DNA of 64,000 nt from Tritonibacter scottomollicae (GTDB taxonomy: Bacteria; Pseudomonadota; Alphaproteobacteria; Rhodobacterales; Rhodobacteraceae): NCBI RefSeq assembly GCF_003003215.1, contig NZ_PVUF01000002.1, positions 248,001 through 312,000 of the forward strand, in the 5' to 3' direction. The notes under the pieces were generated by a model that worked only from the letters and a program-made list of their open reading frames with translations, was not told the DNA's origin and did not search any database. The position numbers and the translations under genes were made by a program. Every line of letters starts with the position of its first letter. The first letter of the stretch is position 1. Shown here one piece after another: positions 55,040-62,862 of the stretch.

Positions 55040-56830
55040 TTGGAACTTATTAAAGAAATTGAAATTCGTTATTTTCGGAGTTTTTATAAATTTCGGCTGA
55101 AAGACCTCGGCGACCTAAGCATTATTTTTGGGAAGAATGACTCAGGGAAGAGTAATGTGGTCCGCGCCCTAAACTTGTTCTTCGCAGGCCGCCCAGAACA
55201 CTCTCACCCATTCGACTTCCCTATCGATTTCTGTGAACAAAGACTCTCGGAATCAGAGGTCGCCGACGATGTTCGGAAATTCCTTTATGTAAAAGTGACT
55301 TTCAATACGCCCTCGTCCTACAGAAAGTCACTCGGAGCCACCTTCTCGATAAAACGACAATGGACTGTCTCTCGCGGCGCCGACTACAACGAAGAAATTT
55401 CGCGACACATTCCAAAGCAGAAGCACTATCTTGTTACCCGACTGCTCAACAAAATTAAATTCATCTATATCCCCGCCATTAAGGATCTTAGTATTTTTGA
55501 AATGCTGCTCGCCAGCATCCACGAAACAATCTCCGAATCCGCTGATTTCACCAAGGCCATCGGCGACTTTTCGAACCAATTGCAGAAAATGACAAGCGAG
55601 ATGTTTAAGGGTCTTCCTGAAGAAGTATCTTCAAGCACCAAAATCGGCGCACCAACTCAATTGAGTCAGTTGTTCCAGACACTCGACTTTGAAACACTCG
55701 CCAATGGCGAATTGACGCCCAAGTCTCTCACCCGTCAGCGAGGAGATGGCGTCAAGGTTCGGCACATTCCAGAATTGCTGAATTTCATTTCTGAGAAAGA
55801 CAAATTTGATTTCCATATCTGGGGCTTTGAAGAACCTGAGAACTCTCTCGATTTCGTTGCCTCACAGTCCGAAGCTTCTCGAATGCTGGCGTTGGCAAAG
55901 GGTGATCGCGTCCAGGTGATAATGACCACTCACAGCCCATCCTTCTACCTGCTGGATGACCCTTCTGTGGCGAAGTATTATGTCAGCAAGAATTCAAAGG
56001 GGCTTTCCACTCCCACACAGGGGAAGGACTTGAAAGAATTTGACGCCCAAAGTGCGCTTCAAGATGGTTTCTACCTCCCGGCGGTGGCGGAAGCCGTCAA
56101 GCAAGTCGCCGAGATTGAGGCCCGCGCCAAGCAAGCCGAGGAGGCTGCGACAAATCTAGCGCAGGAACTCGCGGAGATCACAACGCCCGTCGTTTTGACC
56201 GAAGGCCGAACCGACGCCAAGATTTTGCTTTTAGCATGGGAAAAGCGGCGCGGAGGAACGCCGCCATTTCAAATACGGAGTTGTGAAACGGGCGGGGAAC
56301 AGGCCGGTTCAGGAAACGGCGGCGCGGGCAGCTTGGCTCTGCGCGTCAAGGCCATCGCGGCCGATCACCCCAACACCGTCGTTGCGCTGTTCGATAGAGA
56401 CCCTGAAGGCATCGCAGCATACAAGCTAGACAAGAATTTCGTGGAGTTCGATGTTGTAGGCCACAAAGCAAAGCGCGGAATGCATGGCAAATCCTACGCA
56501 GCTCTTCTGCCTGCGCCAGATTTCAGAGATGATTGCGCAGCGTACCAGAATCTGCCGATTGAATTCTTGTTTCGTGACGAACACTTAGGGAAATCCGTGG
56601 ATGGAAAGCGACTCGCCCTCAAAGGCAAGAAGGCCAGCACTATGGTAGGAACCCAGAAGGTAGAGAAACCACTTGATGACGTGACACATTTTAAAGACGT
56701 TGGAAATGGGAAAACTGACTTCGCAGAAGTGATTGTTCCGAGCTTTGACGCTGAAGCATTCGATGCATTTGATCAAGTTTTTTCGATTATCGAAGGGTTA
56801 ATTGCGTTTGAAGCTGCTCGTGTTGATTGA
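55040..56830 (+). CDS. OLD-family ATP-dependent nuclease (ABC ATPase plus TOPRIM)
   Basis: A protein of about 596 residues. The N-terminal ATPase half has EIRYFRSFYKF, Walker A FGKNDSGKSN at about 30-38, Walker B IWGFEEPEN near 275 and the H-loop MTTHSPSFYLL. The C-terminal TOPRIM nuclease half shows VLTEGRTDAKILLLAW (glutamate) and VVALFDRDPEG (DxD). These are the parts of OLD and GajA-type nucleases used in phage defence. The start is taken as TTG 55040 (GGAG 9 bp before); the ATGs upstream are out of frame or in repeat DNA. No GajB-like helicase or toxin gene follows, so it may be a one-gene OLD system. AT-richer than its neighbours. Confidence 0.82.
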   Translation: MELIKEIEIRYFRSFYKFRLKDLGDLSIIFGKNDSGKSNVVRALNLFFAGRPEHSHPFDFPIDFCEQRLSESEVADDVRKFLYVKVTFNTPSSYRKSLGATFSIKRQWTVSRGADYNEEISRHIPKQKHYLVTRLLNKIKFIYIPAIKDLSIFEMLLASIHETISESADFTKAIGDFSNQLQKMTSEMFKGLPEEVSSSTKIGAPTQLSQLFQTLDFETLANGELTPKSLTRQRGDGVKVRHIPELLNFISEKDKFDFHIWGFEEPENSLDFVASQSEASRMLALAKGDRVQVIMTTHSPSFYLLDDPSVAKYYVSKNSKGLSTPTQGKDLKEFDAQSALQDGFYLPAVAEAVKQVAEIEARAKQAEEAATNLAQELAEITTPVVLTEGRTDAKILLLAWEKRRGGTPPFQIRSCETGGEQAGSGNGGAGSLALRVKAIAADHPNTVVALFDRDPEGIAAYKLDKNFVEFDVVGHKAKRGMHGKSYAALLPAPDFRDDCAAYQNLPIEFLFRDEHLGKSVDGKRLALKGKKASTMVGTQKVEKPLDDVTHFKDVGNGKTDFAEVIVPSFDAEAFDAFDQVFSIIEGLIAFEAARVD

Positions 56831-57419
56831 AGCCTGCCTACGTTCCTTAGTTAAAGTCGTGACCTTTAGAATATGCAGCTATAGTGGTCCGCGTTTTGAA
56901 CCATAGTTTCTACTTTTGAATTGCAGGACATGGCTGTGATCGGTCATCCGCCGCACATCGCACGAATGACCGGAAAGGGCCGGTCTGGTTCCGATGGGCG
57001 AAGACGGTTCGCAACTTTGCAGCGGCAGCTTCCTGCGCTTCGCTGCCCCTGGTGCTGACCGCAGCATACGAAAGAGCAGCCGCCGCTTACTGAATGGCAG
57101 CTTTCGGGAACTCGTCGCCTTACAGCAGAGGTTTCGCTGCACCTCGCATGAATGTCGTAGTTGGGCTGACACCTGCTATTCACCGAGTGGGATTTCAAAG
57201 TCCGCTTTCGCGGCATAGCCCATTCCGGCTGCTGATCAGACTGTTCTGACAGGTTTATGAAAGTACTGGGCTGGAAGCTCCTATCATCATGGATGATCGC
57301 TGCCCTGCATGGTGGCGGCGCAATCTCTCTGGTTTGTGTGACGCTCTCGGGCATCGGTTGCGGGCACGCCCAGGAAGGGGCATGTGGAAGGTCAATCTCA
57401 ACTCCTGTATCGGCATGAT
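56831..57419. other. Intergenic region with degenerate repeats before the right-end TniQ
   Basis: About 590 bp without a convincing gene. It contains the stretch 57126-57166 that resembles 20370-20410. A G-rich AGGAAGGGG at 57372-57380 precedes an alternative GTG start for the next gene. Confidence 0.4.
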
Positions 57420-59264
57420 ATGGTTTACCAGCTGCCCCTTACCGTCACACCACTCCCCCGCGAGACATTTCCCTCGTTCTTTGCTCGGCTCGCTGCCGCC
57501 AACGGCACCGACGCCATCAGCTTCGCGATGGATATGGGGGGCAGCCTGAAGCGCGTGGTTCATCAGGATGCGGAAATGGTCAAATTGGTGGGCCAACTCG
57601 CGGGGATCACTGATGAGGAGATGACCACACTCCTGTCGTGGACGGGGGAGCCTCTGGGCGATGTTCGGATGCAGTATCGCGGAGAGGTGTTTGTCTCACG
57701 CGCGGTCAGGAATCCCGTGGTGCGTGGCTGCTTGCGGTGTCTTGCAGAGCAAGCAGCCGCGCCCGGTGTTCCCCTCGCAAACATGGCCATGCAAGGGCAT
57801 TGGCTGTGCCGTGGCGTCGACATCTGCATAACTCATCAGCAGCCTCTTGTCCCGCTCTGGACAGAAGGCAATCCCGTACGTCGTGAAGACATGGGCGCAC
57901 ACCTGCGCACACTGTTGCCAGACCTGACATCAATGACAGCAAAGACTGAATGCGTCGCGGTCAGCGCCTACGATGCCTGGCTCGACAAGCGACTATCCGA
58001 GAACCAAGATCTGACATGGCTGCGGACCCAGACCAGCTTCGCGGGCATGACCATGTGTCTGGCGCTCGGCGAAGATATTCTCCGGCATCAAAGTCTGACC
58101 CCCAATGACCGCGCGGCCAAGGCAGCCGGATTCGGTGTCATCAGCTCCGGGCCGGACGCAATACGCGCCACGGTGCGCAGTCTTCTCCGCAGGGACGACG
58201 GCACGCTCACAATCTCAAAATCCCCCCTGAAGAGCCTATCTTACACACTTGTCGAGGCCTACCCGGACAGCATGGAATTCGACGACTTCCGGCAAATCAT
58301 TCGTGATGAACTGATGACCTTCTGGCCCATCGCGCCGGGAGACACACTCCTAGGGCAAGTGGTGGAGACGCGCCGCTTCCATACCATCGCCAGTGCTGCT
58401 GAAGAGACAGGACTGCACAAAGGGCTGCTTCAGGACATACTGACCGCTGAGGGCGTCTTCGACCCGACACAATGTCAGCAGACGCACCCCCGGACCTTCG
58501 ACGCAGAGGCCTACGCGGCCTTCCTTGCGGAAATCCCGCATCTCGTTCCCGGGTCCGACATAATGACGGAACTCAGCGCGACCGAAACGGAGTTCGAAGC
58601 ACTTTGTGCAGAGGGCGTGCTGCGACCATACCTCAAGACTGCGAAGGTCCTGAACAGGTGGCGGCGGGCTGATGCCACTGCATTGCGCGAAACGCTGACG
58701 TCGCGCCTCAGAAAGAAACAGGCCTCGCGGAACGCCGACACACTCCTGATGACCAGGCGCGCGCTTGGGGTGCGGCTCACCGCGCTGATCGCAGCCATTC
58801 AGGACGGGCGACTGGCCGCCTTCCGCCACGATGATCAGGAAGGTTTTCATGCGATCAGGGTCGATCGAATGGACGTCGAGGCACTGATCAAGACCTTGCC
58901 GCCAGACGTGCTCATCGATCGGCCTGAAACCAAGGTGATCAGTGCCAGCGTCTTCGGAAAGCAGATCGGTCTGGTCGAACCGAAATACATGGTGCGGCTT
59001 GTCGCGACAGGTCACAGTCCGGGCACGGAGATCACGAACTCGGTCACGAAGCGCAAGCAATGGTCACTTGCGGAAGATGACATTGCTGCCTTCCACAAGC
59101 GATTCACGACAACCGCGCTGCTCGCGAGGAAGGCAGGCGTTCACCGTCGGACGATCACCAGCCAAGTCCAGCACCATGGCACGCAGCCATTCTCCGCTGG
59201 CGACGAGGTCTTCGAGGGCATCTACCTGCTCTCAGATGTTCAAGAAATCACGAAAACCAATTGA
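57420..59264 (+). CDS. tniQ: TniQ/TnsD-like target-selection protein at the transposon right end
   Basis: About 614 residues from ATG 57420 (MVYQLPLTVTPLPRETFPSF); GTG 57384 would add 12 residues and has a closer ribosome site. The TniQ domain is clear: FPSFFARLAAANGTD, VVRGCLRCLAEQA with CxxC, and GHWLCRGVDICITHQQPLVP with the second zinc pair. The long C-terminal part has helix-turn-helix units (TIASAAEETGLHKGLL, FGKQIGLVEPKYMVRLV, LARKAGVHRRTITSQV). It ends 112 bp from the right end, which itself lies 8 bp from tRNA-Arg, so this protein is the best candidate for the factor that recognises the tRNA gene, in the way TnsD recognises glmS for Tn7. Confidence 0.88.
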   Translation: MVYQLPLTVTPLPRETFPSFFARLAAANGTDAISFAMDMGGSLKRVVHQDAEMVKLVGQLAGITDEEMTTLLSWTGEPLGDVRMQYRGEVFVSRAVRNPVVRGCLRCLAEQAAAPGVPLANMAMQGHWLCRGVDICITHQQPLVPLWTEGNPVRREDMGAHLRTLLPDLTSMTAKTECVAVSAYDAWLDKRLSENQDLTWLRTQTSFAGMTMCLALGEDILRHQSLTPNDRAAKAAGFGVISSGPDAIRATVRSLLRRDDGTLTISKSPLKSLSYTLVEAYPDSMEFDDFRQIIRDELMTFWPIAPGDTLLGQVVETRRFHTIASAAEETGLHKGLLQDILTAEGVFDPTQCQQTHPRTFDAEAYAAFLAEIPHLVPGSDIMTELSATETEFEALCAEGVLRPYLKTAKVLNRWRRADATALRETLTSRLRKKQASRNADTLLMTRRALGVRLTALIAAIQDGRLAAFRHDDQEGFHAIRVDRMDVEALIKTLPPDVLIDRPETKVISASVFGKQIGLVEPKYMVRLVATGHSPGTEITNSVTKRKQWSLAEDDIAAFHKRFTTTALLARKAGVHRRTITSQVQHHGTQPFSAGDEVFEGIYLLSDVQEITKTN

Positions 59265-59327
59265 AATCAGAGCAATAGGGCCCGCGTGCCAAAACTCTGG
59301 ACAAGCGAAAAACGTGCTTGACAGCCC

Positions 59328-59348
59328 TTGCGCAGGCTTATGCTGTCG
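59328..59348 (-). repeat. Second TnsB-site candidate, right end
   Basis: Read on the minus strand it is CGACAGCATAAGCCTGCGCA plus A. It keeps the A-AGCATA and TGCGCAA parts of the terminal repeat and points the same way. It adjoins the terminal copy directly. Confidence 0.65.
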
Positions 59349-59376
59349 TTTGCGCATTCATATGCTTTCTCTGACT
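59349..59376 (-). repeat. Right terminal inverted repeat
   Basis: 28 bases that are the exact reverse complement of 20644-20671. On the plus strand they end in TTTCTCTGACT, then the duplicated GAACA. Confidence 0.85.
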
Positions 59377-59381
59377 GAACA
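59377..59381. repeat. Right target-site duplication GAACA
   Basis: Same five bases and same orientation as 20639-20643. Eight bases separate it from the encoded CCA end of the tRNA gene. Confidence 0.8.
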
Positions 59382-59389
59382 TAGGGAAA

Positions 59390-59466
59390 TGGTGACCCCG
59401 GCAGGATTCGAACCTGCAACCTGCCCCTTAGGAGGGGGCTGCTCTATCCAGTTGAGCCACGGGGCC
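59390..59466 (-). tRNA. tRNA-Arg (anticodon CCU)
   Basis: The minus strand folds into a full cloverleaf. The acceptor stem pairs GGCCCCG with CGGGGTC (one G-U pair). The D arm contains GCTCAACTGGATAGAGC. The anticodon stem GCCCC/GGGGC holds the loop CTCCTAA, giving anticodon CCT. The T arm GCAGG-TTCGAAT-CCTGC is perfect. Discriminator A and an encoded CCA complete the 3' end at 59390. The 3' end faces the transposon, whose right junction lies 8 bp beyond it, so the gene is intact and the element inserted downstream of it. Confidence 0.97.
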
Positions 59467-59562
59467 GTTGGGGGAGGCGATAGCAAATAGCCATTCCCAC
59501 CACAAGCTTCATGCCGCGCGCGCAAGGGCCATTGTGTCCCTCTGCGGGACTGGCTAACCTCG

Positions 59563-60615
59563 ATGCAACAAAGCAAAGAGGCCAAGCACGTGACCAACGA
59601 CTCCAAGCGTCCGCTGACGCTGCGCGATGTTTCCGACGCCACCGGTGTGTCGGAAATGACCGTCAGCCGTGTACTTCGCAACCGGGGGGATGTGTCAGAG
59701 AAGACCCGTCAGAAAGTGTTGCTTGCCGCAAAGGAACTTGGCTACGTTCCCAACAAGATCGCCGGCGCTCTGGCCTCCAAGCGGGTGAACTTGGTGGCCG
59801 TGATCATTCCATCGCTGTCCAACATGGTCTTTCCGGAGGTCCTGACAGGGATCAACCGAGTGCTGGAGGATACCGAGTTACAGCCCGTGGTCGGTGTCAC
59901 TGACTATCAGCCTGAGAAAGAAGAAAAAGTTCTCTACGAGATGCTGTCCTGGCGGCCGTCCGGTGTGATCATCGCAGGTTTGGAGCATACCGACCCAGCG
60001 CGCGCGATGCTGGCGGCTGCTGGCATCCCCGTGGTCGAGATCATGGATACCGACGGGAACCCTGTGGATTCCATGGTCGGGATTTCCCATCGTCGTGCAG
60101 GGCGAGAGATGGCCAAGGCAATCCTCAAGGCGGGGTACCGCCATATCGGCTTCATGGGTACCAAAATGCCGCTGGACCATCGCGCCCGCAAACGGTTCGA
60201 AGGGTTCACCGAAGCGCTGGCGAAAGAGGGTATCGAGATCGAGGATCGCGAGTTTTACTCCGGCGGTTCAGCGCTTGCGAAGGGGCGTGAAATGACGCAG
60301 GCGATGCTTGAACGCTCGCCTGAACTCGATTTTCTGTATTACTCCAACGACATGATTGGCGCCGGCGGGCTGTTGTCCTTGATAGATCAGGGAATCGACG
60401 TGCCTGGCCAGATTGGCCTCGCAGGCTTCAACGGGGTCGAATTGCTAGCGGGTTTGCCGCGTCAGCTGGCTACGATGGATGCGTGCCGTCAGGAAATCGG
60501 CATGAAGGCCGCGCAGATCATCGCGGCGCAACTCGAAGATCCGGATGTGGAGCTTGAGAAGCATGTGACGCTGACGCCGACGATTTCATACGGCGATACG
60601 CTGAAAAGACGCTGA
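59563..60615 (+). CDS. LacI-family transcriptional regulator
   Basis: Sugar- or sugar-acid-responsive regulator. The 350 residues start with a LacI-type HTH (LTLRDVSDATGVSEMTVSRVL, then the hinge PNKIAGALASKR), followed by a periplasmic-binding-protein-like effector domain (LVAVIIPSLSNMVFPEVL, SNDMIGAGGLLSL, GFNGVELLAG), in the style of GntR-type LacI proteins. ATG 59563 is given; GTG 59590 with AGAGG upstream would also fit. It is convergent with a TRAP transporter operon and is the likely regulator of it. It lies about 100 bp from the tRNA and is chromosomal, outside the transposon. Confidence 0.88.
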   Translation: MQQSKEAKHVTNDSKRPLTLRDVSDATGVSEMTVSRVLRNRGDVSEKTRQKVLLAAKELGYVPNKIAGALASKRVNLVAVIIPSLSNMVFPEVLTGINRVLEDTELQPVVGVTDYQPEKEEKVLYEMLSWRPSGVIIAGLEHTDPARAMLAAAGIPVVEIMDTDGNPVDSMVGISHRRAGREMAKAILKAGYRHIGFMGTKMPLDHRARKRFEGFTEALAKEGIEIEDREFYSGGSALAKGREMTQAMLERSPELDFLYYSNDMIGAGGLLSLIDQGIDVPGQIGLAGFNGVELLAGLPRQLATMDACRQEIGMKAAQIIAAQLEDPDVELEKHVTLTPTISYGDTLKRR

Positions 60616-60636
60616 TTCAAATCGTTTGGATGAAGA

Positions 60637-60672
60637 AAAACGCGCGACCCTGATGGGGCGCGCGTTTCTTTG
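60637..60672. terminator. Bidirectional terminator between the LacI gene and the TRAP operon
   Basis: CGCGCGACCC and GGGGCGCGCG form a stem around TGAT, flanked by AAAAA on the left and TTTCTTTG on the right. It can end transcription of both convergent units. Confidence 0.85.
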
Positions 60673-60688
60673 TTGGATGTGTGCACCG

Positions 60689-62194
60689 TCAGTAGAGCAG
60701 CATCAGGGGCAAGAGTGTGATCACAGGGAACAACACCAAGATCACCACCCGGATCAGATCGGATCCGACGAAGAACATGACTGCCTTGTACGTGTCCACC
60801 ATGCGCGATTTGGGATCCATCGCATTGATGACAAAGAGGTTCATTCCCACGGGCGGCGTGATGAGGCCAACCTCGACGACGATGAGCGTCAGAATGCCAA
60901 ACCAGATGGCGACATATTCAGTCTCCAACCGGTTTGCGATGCCTTGCGTCACGCGAATGCCGAGTTCTTTCATTTGCTCGCGGGTCAGCTCTGCGCCATT
61001 GGCGATCGCGTCCTGAATCGAGACGAGCATTTCTGCACCCATGCCCTCCGGCACACCATTTCGAAGGACCTCCATCGCGGCCTCCGCCTGCATGGCAGGG
61101 AGCGATACGAGGCCGAAATCCATTGCCGAGATCACCGGATAGAAAATCGGGATTGTCAGCAGGATCATCGAAAGGCTGTCCATCAGGCAACCCAGGAATA
61201 GGTAGAACACAAGGATCAGTGCGAGGACCATCCATGGGCTGAGGCCTTGCGCGACCACGAAGTTTGCCAGTTCCTGTGGCACCTGCGTCAAAGCGAGGAA
61301 GCCGTTGTAGAAGGCGGCACCCAGCACAATGAAGAAGATCATCGCGGTGGAGCGTGCGGTGACCAGAAAGCTATCGGTCAGCGTGCTGCGAGTCAGGCCT
61401 CCGTTGGCCAACGCGATCAACCCGGTTCCCAACGCGCCCACTGCCGCACCTTCGGTCGGGGTGAACCAACCGGCGTAGATACCACCCACCACAAGGCCAA
61501 AAACCAGAAGCACCGGCCAGACTGCGATCAGCAGCGCAAACCGTTCGCGCCACGGGATCGGTTCCCGGGTGCCCGCGCTTTCAGGGAAGAGGCGCACGTA
61601 GACGGAGATTGCGATGACATACCCGATTGCTGCCAGAAGGCCGGGAATGAAGGCCGCGAGGAACAGCTTGGCGATATTCTGTTCGGTCAGAATGGCGTAA
61701 ATCACCAAAACCACAGAGGGCGGGATCAGGATGCCGAGGGTGCCGCCGGCCGCCAGTGTAGCGGTGGAAAACCCGCTGGCGTATCCATAGTTCTTCAGCT
61801 CGGGCAGGGCGACGCGTCCCATGGTGGCGGCGGTCGCCAGTGAGGAGCCGCAAATCGCGCCAAAGCCGGCACAGGCACCGATGGCGGCCATGGCCACGCC
61901 GCCTTTGCGGTGGCCGATAAAGCCTTCGGCGGCCTTGAACAGAGCCGTGGACATGCCGCCGAGGGTCGCGAATTGCCCCATCAGGAAAAACATCGGAATG
62001 ATCGACAGCGAATAGGAGGAGAAGGTCGAGTAGGTCTCGTTCTTCAGGCGGCCAAAAGCCACCAGGGTGTCGCCAGTGACGGCAACCAAACCGCCCAGCC
62101 CGACCAGGAACATTGCCAGACCGATCGGAACACGCAGGAAGATCAACCCCATCAGAACGGGGAAAGACCAGATACCGATTTCGAGTGCGCTCAT
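60689..62194 (-). CDS. dctM: TRAP transporter large permease, DctM type
   Basis: Twelve-helix membrane subunit that moves a carboxylate-type solute together with sodium. The 501 residues match DctM: N-terminal VPIGLAMFLVGLGG, SYSLSIIPMFFLMGQFA, the conserved GFGAICGSSLATAATMGRVALPE, GTLGILIPPSVVLVIY and a C-terminal GLITPPVGMNLFVIN. ATG 62194 overlaps the dctQ stop by 4 bp; longer frames upstream run into dctQ. Substrate cannot be named from the sequence. Confidence 0.94.
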   Translation of the reverse strand: MSALEIGIWSFPVLMGLIFLRVPIGLAMFLVGLGGLVAVTGDTLVAFGRLKNETYSTFSSYSLSIIPMFFLMGQFATLGGMSTALFKAAEGFIGHRKGGVAMAAIGACAGFGAICGSSLATAATMGRVALPELKNYGYASGFSTATLAAGGTLGILIPPSVVLVIYAILTEQNIAKLFLAAFIPGLLAAIGYVIAISVYVRLFPESAGTREPIPWRERFALLIAVWPVLLVFGLVVGGIYAGWFTPTEGAAVGALGTGLIALANGGLTRSTLTDSFLVTARSTAMIFFIVLGAAFYNGFLALTQVPQELANFVVAQGLSPWMVLALILVFYLFLGCLMDSLSMILLTIPIFYPVISAMDFGLVSLPAMQAEAAMEVLRNGVPEGMGAEMLVSIQDAIANGAELTREQMKELGIRVTQGIANRLETEYVAIWFGILTLIVVEVGLITPPVGMNLFVINAMDPKSRMVDTYKAVMFFVGSDLIRVVILVLFPVITLLPLMLLY

Positions 62195-62772
62195 GATTGT
62201 GTCTCCACGCCGTCCTGGACGAGGATCCGGCCAGTAAGGGCTTCGATGCTGCGAACAGCGGCCATGTATATTCCGACGATTGCGGCCACTACAGCGGCCA
62301 CAAGGCTCGTGCCATAGGCCCACCAGGTGGGGAATTCCAACAGGAACGACGTCTCGCCATTTTCGAATTTGCTGACCGTTCCAGCGCCAAGTCGCCAGGC
62401 AATCAGAACCAGCACAAGGGCGAAGATAATCTCGGTCACCATGCGCAGTATCCGGTTTGCCCTAGGCGGAAAGCTATTGGCAAAGACATCAACCGCTGCA
62501 TGACCTGCAGTAATCTGGCACAGCGGAATGAACGAGAAGATCGCGAAAGCAACGCCCGCTTCGACCAGTTCGAAATCCCCGTTCACGGGGCCGACATGCG
62601 CCGTCATCCAGTCCGCGAATTGGGGCATCATGGCTTCAATCCCGTCGCTGTGAAACACGCCGTTCAGCAGGCGCCCGGCGATCGAGATACAGGTCAGAAG
62701 AATGAGAAGTGTCAGGACCGCGCCGCCGATCATCGCCATGATCCGCGCCAGCCCCATCATGTAGTTATGCAT
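62191..62772 (-). CDS. dctQ: TRAP transporter small permease, DctQ type
   Basis: Small membrane subunit with four helices that binds the large permease. The 193-residue protein starts MHNYMMGLARIMAMIGGAVLT (ATG 62772, AAAGG upstream). It shows the DctQ features: a loop with helices around residue 85 (VAFAIFSFIPLCQITAGHAAVDVF) and a final helix after EFPTWWAYGTSLVA. It sits between dctP (90 bp) and dctM (4-bp overlap). Confidence 0.9.
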   Translation of the reverse strand: MHNYMMGLARIMAMIGGAVLTLLILLTCISIAGRLLNGVFHSDGIEAMMPQFADWMTAHVGPVNGDFELVEAGVAFAIFSFIPLCQITAGHAAVDVFANSFPPRANRILRMVTEIIFALVLVLIAWRLGAGTVSKFENGETSFLLEFPTWWAYGTSLVAAVVAAIVGIYMAAVRSIEALTGRILVQDGVETQS

Positions 62773-62862
62773 GCCTTTGCCCACCTTTGGCTTTATACAG
62801 CACCATTGCATGCGACGGGGCCCGCTGCACAGGCAGGCGGACCCCGTCAATGGATGTCTCGA

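Larger units (their letters stand above)
20644..59376. mobile_element. Tn7-like transposon of about 38.7 kb with defence-type cargo, inserted beside tRNA-Arg
   Basis: The two ends carry a perfect 28-bp inverted repeat (20644-20671 and 59349-59376) that begins AGTCAGAGAAAGC. Each end has at least one further, degenerate copy of the same motif further in (20743-20767; 59328-59348), as expected of multiple TnsB-binding sites. GAACA is duplicated at both junctions. Inside are tnsA, tniA/tnsB and tniB/tnsC at the left end, a TniQ/TnsD-type gene at the right end and a second TniQ in the middle. The right junction lies 8 bp from the 3' end of tRNA-Arg(CCU). No Cas protein or CRISPR repeat is visible. 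One oddity: the terminal bases read AG...CT rather than the TG...CA usual for this transposase class. Confidence 0.88.

Noticed and set aside
55040-56830. Calling the ATPase-TOPRIM gene a Gabija or PARIS system
   Set aside because: No UvrD-like GajB and no AriB-like partner lies beside it; the only UvrD domain in the element is fused to RecQ 15 kb away.
59363-59381. TGT...ACA as canonical Tn7 termini (right end ...GAACA)
   Set aside because: The right end could be read this way, but the left end lacks the matching TGT; instead GAACA appears in direct orientation at both sides, which fits a target duplication better.
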